Shown one piece after another: positions 29,099 through 41,000 of a stretch of 64,000 bases of DNA (positions within the stretch are counted from its first letter, which is position 1; the number at the start of each line of letters is the position of its first letter). The stretch spans positions 47,604,001 through 47,668,000 of the forward strand of contig NC_087067.1 in the NCBI RefSeq assembly GCF_963678635.1, in the 5' to 3' direction. The notes under the pieces are model-generated. The model had not been told where the DNA came from. It did no database searches and worked only from the letters and a program-made list of their open reading frames with translations. The position numbers were made by a program, and so were the translations under genes. Source of the stretch: Symsagittifera roscoffensis (Eukaryota > Xenacoelomorpha > Acoela > Convolutidae).

Positions 29099-30249
29099 CG
29101 CCAGTGATTTTGGCAGCGTAGCTTAACTGTTGACAGCAGTAAACTAAGTCCACAACTTGATTTATGTTTTATGGTCAAAAGGCAGTAAATTGAAATTACC
29201 CCGCAAAGATTGCGGCCGTTACTGGGCAAGTTATAGCAAATGATAAGTTTGTCAAATTTTGAAATCAGAAAAATGAAATTAGAGGGAACTTCGTGTACTG
29301 AAGATATTGATAATTAACTCATACAATTTAGAGGGTTCTCAACCGTACAAAAAAATTCAAAGTTCCAAACCGGGGAGGAAGAGCATGCCGTGTTTCTCGA
29401 AAGGGTAATGAAAGTTTCAATGGATAAAAACGATCAGAAAAAGGAAAAGGGAAGGAATATAAAAGAAAAGCACCGAGCTTTCTGCAAAACTTGTTGCATT
29501 TTTAAAGTGTTTTCGGCAGTTGATTTGGTTATTTACCACCGGAAACTAGACAAATCTAAAAGTGTTTGCTAGATATCTTCTATCTCCACTTAAAGAGGGA
29601 CATTTAGCAGGTTGGACATTTAGCAGGTTGGAGAGGCGTTAGAAAAAAAACAGTGAAATTGGGAAAAACCGAGTTACTCTATTTGATTTAGAAACAATTC
29701 AAGAAATGTATACGTCCTGAAAACAAACTTAATATGAGAGTTCTAACCGAAAAAACTTTTTCTAGTTTTTTTCTTTTTTGGTTAGAACGACTCCAAGTTT
29801 TTATGATAGCACGCTCTTTTGCACGATGCAGCCAGATTAAAACATCAACTTGTCAGGAGTATCAAACATACTGTTATGTTGCCTGGGAACTATAACAACA
29901 GCTTTTTGGGCCATTTGTGTGGAATAGTTTTCCATCTTCTCATTAACTTGAAAAAAAACCAAAAGTCTAGCATTGAAAATTATAGCTGCACAATGTTATG
30001 CTGTTACCTTTTAAACATTGGGAGTCTTAAGCTCTGTCATATAATCAACGCCATATGTCTACAAACTATCGATCTCGAACAAACTTATTTTTACCCCTGT
30101 CAGAATAATAATTGGAGTTTTGAGACCTATCAGCAACGTTTCAGCAGTCTTAGTTTGGTTAATGGCCTTGAGAACCGTTTCACGGTTTGAATATCGTTCA
30201 ACTGAGCCGCTCAATAATTCAAGGAGTATTTGCTTTTTTCTTGTTTGCC
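29099..30249. other. non-coding DNA
   Basis: No supported gene. A plus-strand frame of 123 codons (29819-30190) and an overlapping minus-strand frame (30059-30259) lack recognisable motifs. Confidence 0.35.
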
Positions 30250-31135
30250 TATTTATCATTTATTAACTGATTTAATTACCTAATTTCTGTCTTACTTCTC
30301 CTTTACTTATTTTTTTTTCGTTCAGTTACTTCCTCTTTTAACCTACCTTTTAACTTTTACTTTTTATTTACTTTTAATTCAACCTCTTTTTACTTTGTGT
30401 TTTTTTTTCAAATTATTGGATAACTTTCATACTTTATTTTGTTTCATTTTATCTTATTCTACTTAATTTATTTTAATTTACTTTACTTTACTTTACATTA
30501 CTTAACTTAAATACATTAATAACTAACTTAGTAATATACTTTTTACCAACCTACTAACTTGCCTACATTTTACATCTATGCATACAAGCATACACACATA
30601 TTTGAATACATACATACAGACAAAACAACATGCATACATTACTTTACTTTGCCTAGTTTTTTTGTTTTTATTTAATTCACCTATTTTACATAACTCAATT
30701 TTACTCAACACCGCCTATTTAACTTTACTTTGATGTTTTTACTGTTTTTTGCGTTCGTTCTTTACTTTATTCTACTTTGTTTTACTTCATCATACTTTCG
30801 TTTACTTTACCAACTCACCCTGCTCACTTACTTACTTACTTACTCAATTTGTCACATACTTACTTCTTAATCGCTTACTTACATACTTACTTACTGAATC
30901 CTTTATTTTTTATATACTTTATTGCCTACTTGCTTACTTTTTTACTTACTTACTGACTGACTTCCTTACTTACATGTCTACTTACCAACCTCTTTTTTTA
31001 TTTACCTACTTACTTTTTCACTTACTATCCTACTTTTTACTTACTTATTTGCTTACTGACTTTCTTAGTTACACCCATAGTTTACTTAAACTTTACTTCA
31101 ACACTTTACTTAAACACACATACAATTATGCCCAT
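30250..31135. repeat. degenerate TTAC/TACT tetranucleotide DNA
   Basis: Nearly 900 bases dominated by TTACTTAC-type words, cleanest at 30825-31060 (runs of CTTACTTACTTACT). The long leucine/tyrosine-rich open frame here (30749-31153) is an artefact of the repeat. Confidence 0.75.
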
Positions 31136-31375
31136 TTTACTATGGGACTATAGTTAGAGCAATCTGATTTTGACTCCTTGTTTTTGTACAACGGAATTAG
31201 TTTAGCAAGTTTAAGGCAAATTGGGAAAACGATTTCCGAAATAGCTCTATTGACCAACAGAGTCAAAACAGGAGCCAGTACAGTGTTAACCGATTTTATC
31301 AATTATTTATAAAAGCTAAAATAATCTACCAATAGTTTGTTTCTTAGATTTGAAATCGTATCGAACAGTACGAAG

Positions 31376-31530
31376 CTAATAGGCCGATATAGAATAGGCC
31401 GATACAAAATAGGCCGAAACCAATCAAGCCAAAAAAATAAAACTGAAAAAAGAAGTGAGAAAAACATTTTGTTCGATCCCATGGTTGGCGATAAAAAATC
31501 ATTCAGACGATAAAAAAATAGGCCGAAATA
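31376..31530. repeat. short tandem AATAGGCCGATA-like units
   Basis: AATAGGCCGATA, AATAGGCCGATAC and AATAGGCCGAAA occur within 60 bases, with another at about 31520 and GGCCTCTAAGCCGA further on. Apparently a decayed short tandem repeat. Confidence 0.45.
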
Positions 31531-31729
31531 ATTTTGGCATAGACATTTTCAAGCAAAAAAAAATACGAAAGAAATGATACGAGGGCAAGTTCGTTAAATT
31601 ATAAACAGCAGTAGTAAATCAAAACACTAAAGACAAATATGAAAAAGTTTTGAAAACACTCTACAATTTGGCCTCTAAGCCGACAAAACGTTAGCCAACA
31701 ATAATAAACCGACAATTTTTTTTTGAAAC

Positions 31730-31806
31730 GGGCTATTTCGTCAGATTCGAACACAGGATCTTTGCCGTCCCAGGCGCATTCGTTACCTCCAGACCAATAA
31801 AGCCAG
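31730..31806 (-). other. weak tRNA-like sequence (possible SINE head)
   Basis: On the minus strand a GTTCGAATC box B-like word follows a TGG.CTGGAGG box A-like word at tRNA spacing, and GGCT/AGCC can pair at the ends. The T-arm stem does not pair properly, so this is not a functional tRNA; it could be a tRNA-derived SINE fragment. Confidence 0.25.
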
Positions 31807-33080
31807 AGACGCAGGGTAAAAAATAAAACACATACAAAAACAAAATTGTTTTCTCTTTCAGTTCTCAGAAGAAAAAGTAAATAAAGAGGCCGAAAGTATC
31901 CAACAAAAAACCAATAAGCAAACCCTTGTTAAAATGCAAGCAGCCAAAAAAAACATTTACTTTCGTCCTACGATCTTTAAAAAAGATCTGAAACACATAA
32001 GTTGACGCATCTGAGCTACCTTTAACAAAATATAAGCAATGATTATCAAAGAGGCTCTGAAACATGTAAACTTGGCACAGATTTGTCTTTTTTTGTTTCT
32101 TCCATTTTCCTACATGAATGTTATTGCGGACTGTAAAACAAGCATCGGTTGGCTAGATTAAAGTTTTCTGTCCTCTCTGATTACTGTTTCCTATGTCAGG
32201 ATTTACAAAGATCAAATTGATACTTCATAGTTATCTTGTCAAATAATACGGCGAAGCAGTTCGATTATCTCATTCACTATTTCTTGTCAACAAATCCACG
32301 TAGAAGAAATTAACTTCGTATTTTCCCGAGGTTCAAAGTTTTTCTAAGGCAGGATATGTTTTTTCCTAATACTTGAACACATACTAGTATTTGATCTATT
32401 TGAATTTTCCCGATGCAAAACATCGCTGAATACTAATCAACATCTCCTACTCACAACGATGACTACTCAACGGGTAAGACTCATTGATATGAATCATATC
32501 AGAAAAACATTGAACCTAAAAAAGCGAATCAAATCGCAAACGATTTGAGAAGAATAAACTATCACACCTCTAGATTGAAAACAAATATTAACGTCCTGAG
32601 TCAATTCTGAAACTTCGAACTTCGTTGATATGAGTCACTTCCATAGCACTCTGCTCCAAGCTACCCTTGTGTTGCAGAAAAACAGAAGCATGACTCAAAC
32701 CAAAACAATCAGAGGTACGTTTTTAATAATTTTGTTTATTTTTTCACGCTCCGAATGGACAAATCTAAAGAGGAGGGTGGTGTTGGAATTTGGAATTCTA
32801 TATCAATTAAAATGCATATTCGTAAAGGTCTATGAGTGCTGACGATATTTTCTATGAGTCTCTATGGGTTGAAATTGAGTCATCAGTCATGGAAAACTTT
32901 AATTGTTGTTTCTTACTGCTCAAAAAATTCTCTCCATAGTTTTTTTTGACAATTTAGGGGTAAAATTTCTCAAGCGTGGGCTTCAGAAATGGGAGCTTTT
33001 ATATTTGGGGACTACAATATAAATCTTTTATACATTAGGAGGCCAAACTGTGCAGTCTGCGCTTATAAACGGATCAGATT
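31807..33080. other. non-coding AT-rich DNA
   Basis: I see no gene, repeat array or RNA that can be supported in these 1.27 kb. Confidence 0.35.
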
Positions 33081-33084
33081 TGTC

Positions 33085-33720
33085 GCGGAATCCTCAACAT
33101 TGCTACATTTCTTTTGTCATCTCTGCTGTTTCGGATTCCACAAACAAATAACTAGAAGACTGTACCGCTCAGCAACGCTACAAAAACAGGCGCTTTTTCG
33201 GAATCCGCAACAGTATTTGCGAAATTCGGAACAGTCTGTGGAATCCACAAGAAATCAGACGACTTGCGTATAGCTAACATTAGTTGTTGCGAAATCTGCA
33301 ACTAAAAGCGGAGTCCAAATATTCTAAGCGAATCCGCAATTTGGAAGTGGGATCAGCATTTTCGTTACGAATTCCCTTTACATATATGTATATACGTAGT
33401 AGCATTTTAAAGTATATATTTTATTAACTAGGTGGCCACAAGCAAGTTCATTTAATTACTAAAACTCAATTACTAAGTTGATTAGCTACCAGATCAAGAA
33501 CCACACGTTCGATCTCAATCCATGCCCCTATCTTCAATCTCAATTCCTGTCAAACACCTAACTTCGATCTTTATTCCTGTGAAACACCCAACTTCGATCT
33601 CAATTCCTGTCAAACACCCAACTTCGATCTGAATTCACCTGAGATACCCAACTTCGATCTCAAGTCTTTCGATTTCAAGTCTTTAGACTCCAATTTCTTC
33701 GATCTCAATTCCTGTTTTTT
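33085..33720 (+). repeat. dispersed repeat family with GGAATCC words and 30-bp array, copy 1
   Basis: Alignable to 58197-58800 in the same orientation: GCGGAATCC, GGATTCCACAAACAA, GTTGCGAAATC.GCAACT, ACAAGCAAGTTCA and GATCAGCTACCAG blocks recur in order. The first half is packed with variants of TGCGGAATCCGCAA in both orientations; the second half is a 30-bp tandem array. Confidence 0.75.
33509..33660 (+). repeat. 30-bp tandem array (about five units)
   Basis: Units of exactly 30 bp with consensus built around CTTCGATCTCAATTCCTGTC and AAACACCCAA run in phase from about 33511, decaying after 33660. There are no spacers between units, so it is not a CRISPR-like array. A looser version is at 58620-58790. 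Confidence 0.8.
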
Positions 33721-36075
33721 TTTCCTGATCAAGCAACGCTTCTTTTTATTGCCGGAGCTTTATTAGTTTTATCTAATCGAGAAGCATTTGTGCTCCATGG
33801 CACCCTTCAGATAACAGATAGTTCCTAGATAAGTTTGAAAACAGACGAGGTAAAAAAATCTGAAGTCTTACCATTTAACAGAGTCATTTTTGGACACACA
33901 ACAAACAAGAAAGAACTACATTTTTCCGAAAAAAAAAATTGCAGCATTTTCATGTTTACAAAAACCAAATGACCCATGGAGCTAATCCATTGCAAGCTGA
34001 CGTTCTCTCTATACTTGAATAAAGAACCCGTCTGCCATAAATCTCTATAAGTTATAGCAAATATCCGAAATTATGAAGATAACAAAAACGTAAAAAGTAG
34101 GTTTAGAACGAAATGACTAATATATCAACACACAGGCAAACTCCTGTGTAAACGTTTTGCTAACTTAGTAGTACATGATGCTAACTCAGTATTTGGATAA
34201 GAAAAAGAAAAAAATTCGGGACACTCTGACAAACAATCACATATCAAAAAATTTTTAAAACATTGAAAAGGTTTTAATCAAAAACTTTCAAATTGTGACT
34301 TACTCTAAAACCGTTGTTTCTTGATTTCAAGAAACAGTTTAACATGTTTAGAAGTCAAAAAAATTTTAAAAAAATTCTAGAGTTCGGTCAAAATTGACCT
34401 CGTTGTCCCGACATTCCAGATGATGAACTTTTCAATTTTCTAGGTAACCGACCTAAACCTATTTTAACGCAAGAAATTACCTTTAGCAAGCATTGAAAAT
34501 CCAAAAAAGATATATTCCATGTTCCTATGCTGAAAAGCTGCGGAGCGAACCAACTTTCAAGCAAACAGCAAAAAACACCCTTAAAATTAGGTTTTTAGGG
34601 AAAAAAAGTTTTAAATGAAAAATAATTTTTTATCAAAAATCTAGGCTCTTCCGCCTACAAACAATCTGGTAAGTTTTCATCATAATCCATCTTTTACTTA
34701 AGATGGGACAAATTTTTTAGTATAGACAATTTTGAGGTTATACGCCAGTCTTCAAAAAAATTTCTTATTACAGAAACGATTGTTTTGACAAAAAAAACGT
34801 AACGTTTTAGTTACAGGTCCAACTAGTTTGCTCATAAGAACAACCTGGCAACACTATCATACTTGTGCAGACACTTACACCGATACGACTGAATTCTCCA
34901 TTTTGAGAAATTATTCTGATTTGATCCGTTTCATTTTGGCCTAATTTCGCGTTTTAACAGTTTTTAAAGCAAATAATTGATACAGAATTCCAAATTGAGT
35001 TTTGACTACTAAAAATTTAAGCCAATTATAGTTGTTAAAACGTAAAACAAATTGAAACCAGCATTTTTTTTCATACAAGCAATATAAATTTTAGAGTTTC
35101 AATCTGAAAAGTTTCTGGCAACATATTTCGCAAGATTTTTGCAATGAATAATATATACACGAGTTACTTTTCAAATTAATACGTGCTATCCACATGCGAG
35201 ACCAGTCTATCCTAGCTGCTTTCTTGGGGAACCACTCTATCATAGTAAACCTAGCGTGCACACTGGGTGTTCTTTCAGCTCATCTCAAATAATGCCTTCA
35301 CAATTGAAATCACATTCTATCAAATTTATCAAGAAATGGAATTGATTGAAACCAATATGGATTCATGGAAGTCTAAGATCGATTGAACTAATTCTGCGAT
35401 ATGCTCTGCGTTGTGTTTTTAAACACTCTCAACCCATTAAACTCCAATTAATGCATTTAATTGGTTTTGTGTTTCCAAATTTTGATCCAAAACTGCTCTG
35501 ATATGTATCCCAAATACTAAAGGATGATATCCACTGATTTAGTTCACCAAGGCTTCAAGAATTGTTCGTGGATTCCGCTGACTTGTTGCGGAATCCACGA
35601 AACAAATGTGCTGACCAACTTACGACAGGTTTTTGTACGCGGAATCCACGGAAATTTTCTAAGTGGAGTCCGTTTCCATTTTGCAACATGTGTAAAGATT
35701 TATCTCAACATTCAGTGGCACAATAGAATCTGTGTGTGATATTAGTACAAGTGGTACATACATTTGAATTAGCTGATTCGGCTGCTAAAAACAAGGTTTG
35801 AACAGGTTCAAAATTTCTTGTGCAAAATTCTGAAATTCCAAACATCGAAAAGTCAAACACCTAAACTGCATTTTATCGCAAGTGTAAGAGAAAAGACATA
35901 ATTATATGACGTAAGAATCAGAAAAAGTTCGTTTAACTGGTTTCGGGTTTAGAAGAAAATGCAGCTCTTAACTAATTTCATCATAAATTGCTGTTTTTTT
36001 ATTATTCAAATTTTGTCAGAAGTATGTTGCGTTTCATTATTAAGCAACGCAGTCACCTTTGAAACTCACATAAGA
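33721..36075. other. non-coding DNA with one GGAATCC patch
   Basis: No supported gene. At 35565-35680 there are four GGAATCCAC-type words (TGGATTCCGC, GCGGAATCCACGAA, GCGGAATCCACGG), a fragment of the dispersed family seen at 33.1 and 58.2 kb. Confidence 0.4.
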
Positions 36076-36255
36076 CTAGGGGCGAATCTAGGATTTTCTC
36101 GAGGGGGAGGGCGGATTTTCAAAAAATTTTCGAAAAATTTGACCTTTTTTTAGGTTGAACAAATTGATTTTCGGAGCTCTCCTGAAGAACTAAAAAGACG
36201 CCTTTTTGCCCAAATTTTCTGAGCCTCAGGCAAATTTTTGAGAAAATCAGACACC
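36076..36255 (+). mobile_element. partial MITE of the AGGGGCGGATC family
   Basis: CTAGGGGCGAATCTAGGA start, then CTCGAGGGGGAG, TTTTAGGT, GAGCTCTCCTGAA and AAAAAGACGC blocks in the same order as in 26388-26822. The 3' terminus is missing. Confidence 0.6.
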
Positions 36256-37239
36256 GGGCAACCAGACACCGTTGAAAAACAAAACTGCCGAACTTGAGAA
36301 TACAATCACTCGTTTTGAAGTACCCAGTTTTGTTGTCAACAATCATTTTGGTTGACTGATGGCCAATTAGGGCCTTGATTTGTTATTGACATTGGGGGCT
36401 ATTCTCATGCGCAAAGGACCGAATGGGCGAAAAAACTAGTGGACGAAGGACCGAAAACAAAATTAGCCCGAAGTCAATTTTTTAAAAGGAGCAATTGCTA
36501 ATCAATTAAAGTGATTTAAATGAAGCAATGGTTTGCTTCTTCCATAACAAAATCCTTAAAATATAAAATTTGTTCCAATTCGGCGGCGGTCGGTGACAAT
36601 TTTGCATATTTCTGCGGTTTTTATATTCGGTCAAAATCAATTTTCAGTCACTGGAAATGTTTACTTTCTTCCAAATTTTAAATTACTGAAATCTGATTGA
36701 CTGACTTTTAATTTCAGGCACTCAGTCCTTCGCGTACGAGGGATTCCACCATTGAAATTTGGTTAAACGCCTTTTAAGCAATCAGTATCAATCGGATATT
36801 TGATCTTTTATATTTTCATACACCTTTTCGATATTTGCTCTGGTAACGCTGCTTTTTAGAAGATTTTTGTAATCTTTGGTTACTTGACCTACCGGATAAT
36901 GGCACGGTACCCATTATTCTCTTAGTTCTACGAGCAGAAATATTAGCGATAAATCAGCTATCGTTTTCGGTGGTAATTTCAGATTTGCTGCGCTTTTGGA
37001 AGACATTTGGTAAGCAATATTAAATTTACTGTGATAAAAATTGCTTATAAAAAACTACTGTTATAATTTGAAAAGAATTGTCGACTTATTCTTGGGAAGC
37101 TTACCTTAATTCAGAAAGGGTCTTTCTAGCTAGACTATGAATGCGAACTTATGAAAACTCAGAACGTTTATATTTCATAAGGAAATTTGAAGTGGAAAAT
37201 TGTTATCAAAACAACCAGCATAATTGAATAATTAGAAGC
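36256..37239. other. non-coding DNA
   Basis: About 1 kb with no supported feature; short GGACCGAA words recur near 36415-36470. Confidence 0.3.
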
Positions 37240-37437
37240 TTATTCTATAATCACTAGATGATTGTAGACTCTAACACAGGCAGTTTTTTTGTGCTTTTCA
37301 ATTTTTTCGTTTTCTTCATCTCCATTCTCATTTTCATCTATTTCTTCGTCGTAGTCCTGAATGTACTTCACAACTGCACGCCTCACTACGAAGTAGTCAT
37401 CTTTAGTTGCCTTGAAAATATCTAAAACAGATGACAT
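37240..37437 (-). CDS. candidate host exon, acidic C-terminus
   Basis: A 65-codon frame ending in TAA. A possible 3' splice site (CATCTGTTTTAG) precedes ATATTTTCAAGG, so the real exon may start about 16 bases after the ATG. The protein is well balanced, unlike surrounding chance frames (DDYFVVRRAVVKYIQDY, then an acidic run). It lies downstream of other minus-strand exons and may be the last exon of the same gene. No family recognised. Confidence 0.3.
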   Translation of the reverse strand: MSSVLDIFKATKDDYFVVRRAVVKYIQDYDEEIDENENGDEENEKIEKHKKTACVRVYNHLVIIE

Positions 37438-37849
37438 ATAAAAGAAAATTGACAGCTTAGTTCAAATTCTTGTGGCTAATTTCAATAATTGCCTTTTAAG
37501 CAAACACTGATAGTAATACTGTGTTCAGAGAAGTTTTTACGCAACATATGTTTTACTTCCAAAAAAGTGTAGTAGTGAAATTTAGGTAACTTGGATTTTT
37601 TTGTATTTTTTTTTACTTAGTTTCATGATGTTTTCTTCTGTAGATTTGCTATTCAAGGGCAGCTGTTAGTAGACCCTTATGGTCTCGTTAGTTGTCGCTT
37701 CCGATGAGTACATTAATTTTGAATTTCTTTTATATTCTGTAATTGAATGTATTTATTTATCTATCGGAAAAATAAATCCTTTTCGACCCAAACTTTGAAT
37801 TGAAGTTAATATACAACTTTTCTGATCTAATAATTCCTTAATTTGTTTT

Positions 37850-38267
37850 TTAATGCCTCGTAAATGGAAAGGTCGCTACGAGTAACTGAATGTGCTCAAT
37901 TGATCTCAAAACGGGATGACTTTTTTTCTTTTCCCCCAAGTCTACGTTGACATCAGCATCAGGATACAACGCGTAGTTTTCCGAAATCGAATCGCACAAA
38001 ACAAAAGTTGATCCAGTAAAAACTCGCAGGTGATTAAGAAGGGTAAGAGGAACAATACACCAATACACATTAGTTCATGCGAAAGAAGTATTACCAATTA
38101 AGTCGTTCACAGATACAACCAGGGTTCGCTTCGTGACTAACTCTCCATTCTTCAGCACTTTTTTCTCTTGGATCAATGACTCGATCTTTTTGGTCTGATG
38201 AATATTAAACACAGACTTCAAAATATCTTTTACCTGTCGTTGCATGAGAGGTGCGCAGTTGCTCTTG
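37850..38267 (-). CDS. candidate host gene fragment, two exons (38267-38095, 38022-37850)
   Basis: The first exon follows an acceptor TTTTTGTAACAG and ends at donor G|GTAATA (38094). The second begins after CACCTGCGAG and ends with TAA at 37850. The 72-base intron preserves the frame (split codon G + TT). The encoded protein is a lysine/leucine-rich helical stretch (KKIESLIQEKKVLKNGELV) followed by a mixed alpha/beta segment (VFTGSTFVLCDSISENYAL). I do not recognise it. The phase match supports a real gene; the pyrimidine-poor second acceptor weakens it. Confidence 0.35.
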
Positions 38268-39062
38268 CTGTTACAAAAAGATAAGGAAAAAAGGTTCTCA
38301 ATTTTTTTTTCTTACAAAATGCCTAAAAGAATAAAATTTACCATCAGTTCCTCCAGTCAAGTCGAAGAGATGGTATCAAGATAGCTCCCGAATCTTTATC
38401 AAGCATAGAAAATACAACTTTTCAATAGGTGAAGGTGCAAATGGAAATTAAAAATCCCCAAAATCGGTTAGAAATCCGGAACTCATTCATTTTAAAATCA
38501 TAACCTCGTTCTTTGAAATCAAAAAGGAACAATGTCCGCTTTCTGGGCAGTTCGCACAAAGTTTTCCGATAACAGTTCTCGTTTTTCTGTAAGAGCAGGG
38601 GAAGGTTACGTGTATTAGGAATTCTCGATATTTTTATTCAGTTTCTTTTGTGTACGAATTATAAGTCTTGTGCTACGCAATTGCAGCCGGGAAAACAGCT
38701 CCAGCTCAATTGACTGCTTTTTTGAAACCCGGAAAATTTAAGGAATTTTTCAATGCAACTCAATTCGTGAAGTTTAATTTAAAACCTGGAACTGAGTGGA
38801 AAAACACGCCAATCCGATTTACTCCACACAATCTACGGGCAAGTCTTAACAAAATTCTTCCCCCAAACTACTATCAAGCGTAAATTTTCAACCATATATC
38901 AAGTTATATTTAAAGGAAATTTGAAACAGAAAACAACCCGAAAATTCGGTTTTTGAATAAAGTGCTTATACAAAGTTGCTTACATAAAAGTTTAGAGTAG
39001 CAGTAACTATTATCTTCAGTTTTTTCAAAATTTGCTGCAAAAACAACTGCGCGGCTTTACTT

Positions 39063-39379
39063 GACATTTTTCCAGATTTACAATCTTGAATTGATACTGA
39101 AGTTCAGCATTCGGATCAAGTGCATCTTCGAAAAAGTCAGCCTCAAAATCATTGTCTGTGATATAGTCTGGAGATTCTTCGTCCTTATATGTAGTGTCCG
39201 ACAAAAAAATTCTGAATTGCAAGTTTGGGCTCCCAGTTCTGAAAACATGATCTCGTTGTATATTCAATATTTTATCATTTGTCTTCAGACTAAATAAATT
39301 TGGCGTAGTAGTCCACAGACATCGACTGCTTATTCTGAAGCCACGGCAAATACTACAGACGCTAGTTGTTCTCAGCCAA
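39063..39379 (-). CDS. candidate host exon upstream of 38 kb exons
   Basis: A minus-strand open frame bounded by TTTTTCCAG|ATG and CAA|GTAAAG. Residues 1-36 are rich in R, S, T and C with no acidic residue, which would suit a mitochondrial presequence. The rest is acidic and well mixed (SPDYITDNDFEADFFEDAL). It lies between the P2 gene and the 38 kb exons, same strand. No family recognised. Confidence 0.35.
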
Positions 39380-39582
39380 CTACAATACATCTGGAAAAAC
39401 CCAGTAGCTTGAAGAACAAGCTAAGCAGAGCTATCTAATGGTGAGATAATTAAACCTGATGCTAGTTAAGAAACTATCAGCCTCAGATCCCTTAACTAAA
39501 CTCCAGATGGTATTTCAAAAAAAAACAATTGAGGAGTTCAAATTTAAATTGTTTAAATTCTGAACAAATGAAACAAAGATGT

Positions 39583-40109
39583 TTAATCGAAGAGTCCGAA
39601 TCCCATGTCGTCATCAGATTCCTCCTCTTCCTCCTCTTTCACTTCCTCCTTTACTTCAGCCTTGACAGCTTTACCACTGTCTCCGCTTGCTGCAGTTGGG
39701 GCGCCGGCACCTCCAGTAGGAACTGATGACAATTTACCCACTCCAGAAGCGATGAGTTCCTATGAGATAAAACACCTGATCTAAGACTATTTCATGCATA
39801 TTAACGATTTGTCACTTAAACAAATGACAATGAATGATTTCATATGAAAAAAACTCATAAGAGTTAACGATTAAATAAGTACAATCAAAAAATGCGAATT
39901 TATTACAGTGTAATTTTAAAATTCTTCGATTGATAGTTTTCAGCAGAAACTTAAACCTGAATATTTTTTCCATCCAACTTATCGAGGAGTTCTTGCAACT
40001 TCGAATCATCAATATTGGAACCGACAGCTTGAAGAATTTCTTTGATATTCGTTTTTGATGGAGTATTACCACCTAGCTCGACTAACAACGCAGCTGCAAC
40101 ATACTTCAT
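39583..40109 (-). CDS. RPLP2: 60S acidic ribosomal protein P2, two exons (40109-39957, 39759-39583)
   Basis: Stalk protein of the large ribosomal subunit that recruits elongation factors. Exon 1 starts [15 protein letters not shown], the typical P2 N-terminal helix, and contains [10 protein letters not shown]. Exon 2 starts [14 protein letters not shown], passes an Ala/Gly hinge and an acidic run, and ends in the diagnostic [11 protein letters not shown]. The length is 109 residues, as in other animals. The 197-base intron has GTTTAA and TCATAG borders and sits between codons. A 3' splice-like TCTTTCAG lies 12 bases before ATG, implying either a 5' UTR intron or a trans-spliced leader. No damage is seen; this is the one clear functional host gene. 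Confidence 0.97.
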
Positions 40110-40545
40110 TGTGTAACCTGAAAGATTTTTTGATCATGACTTACTGAGGTGTCAATGCATGTCGTAAACACATCAATTAAAAGGCAAAACGAATCTCTAA
40201 CTCAGAGGCGATACAAAACAACATATCATTAAAACTAGCCGACCGAAAATGAGACCGAAAGCCGCTAATCTTTTTTCAAATTGGAAAGAAGTTGTAAATA
40301 CCAAAAAAAGTTAACGAGGTGGTAACAAAGCTGACAATTTTAGAGCAGAAAACCGTGGAGAGCAAAATATGTTCCATAAAAAGTTTGAAATCACAAAAAA
40401 TTAAGATTAAAATAAGAAACTTTTTTGCTTGTCGAGTGACGCAAAGTTTGGCCATTTAGACAGCTTAGTAGAAACACACGCCTTTTAAGCCAAGTAAATA
40501 AAAAATTGCCGATATGAAATTACACTACAATGCAAAGTACCGCCA

Positions 40546-40845
40546 ATGCTCAATGGTGGAGTGGTGTATCAAATTGATTGTTCTGGCTGGGGGGCCAGCT
40601 ATGTCGGTAAAACCAATCGACATTTTGCCACTCGGCTCTCAGAGCATCTCAAGCGAACATCTCCACTAGGAGAGCATTTACTGAATTGTGTCGGTCATAC
40701 GAAAGATGCGAGGAGCAAGATCGTTGATAAGACGAGGTTTTCCGACAAACTTTTATCTTTGAAAGCTATCTATATCGCACAACTGGACCCGCAGTTAAAT
40801 ACTAGAGAAGAGTATGCGCAGCGCCACTTGACCCTGAAACTGTGA
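40546..40845 (+). CDS. GIY-YIG endonuclease domain of a 5'-truncated Penelope-like element
   Basis: Cuts target DNA for retroelement insertion. The GIY-YIG signature is clear (GGVVYQIDCSGW, ASYVGKTNRHFATRLSEHL), followed by HLLNCVGHTKDA and a final RHLTLKL, the typical end of Penelope-type ORFs. The reverse transcriptase part is missing, so this is a 5'-truncated copy; the first methionine is only the first in the open frame. Within 125 bases downstream is a hammerhead-like motif (40964-40993), as is common at ends of these elements. Confidence 0.8.
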   Translation: MLNGGVVYQIDCSGWGASYVGKTNRHFATRLSEHLKRTSPLGEHLLNCVGHTKDARSKIVDKTRFSDKLLSLKAIYIAQLDPQLNTREEYAQRHLTLKL

Positions 40846-40954
40846 GCAGAGGCAGGCGCGGGATTTTCTTGTTTCTATGTTTTGATGTATATCAGCTAGT
40901 AACTTGTTTCTTTCATTGTTTAGTGTCTGTATTTATAATCAGTTTCTTTTTTGA

Positions 40955-41000
40955 TTTTCAGTTCTGATGATTATGATAAAATCGAAACGCGTCAAACTTT
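40955..41000 (+). ncRNA. hammerhead-ribozyme-like motif at end of Penelope-like element
   Basis: CTGATGA (40964-40970), a short stem/loop region, GAAA (40984-40987) and GTC (40991-40993) occur in hammerhead order with a minimal stem III. Stem I pairing is weak and there is one extra base before stem II, so activity is doubtful. Hammerhead motifs in Penelope-like elements are established in the literature. Confidence 0.45.

Noticed and set aside
30749..31153. 134-codon Leu/Tyr/Thr-rich ORF
   Set aside because: It follows the degenerate TTAC tetranucleotide; composition is fully explained by the repeat.
31730..31806. Functional tRNA gene on the minus strand
   Set aside because: Box B-like word is present but the T-arm and anticodon arm do not fold; kept only as a weak tRNA-like feature.
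33509..33660. 30-bp repeats considered as a CRISPR array
   Set aside because: Units are contiguous with no unique spacers, the context is animal DNA and no cas-like gene is present.
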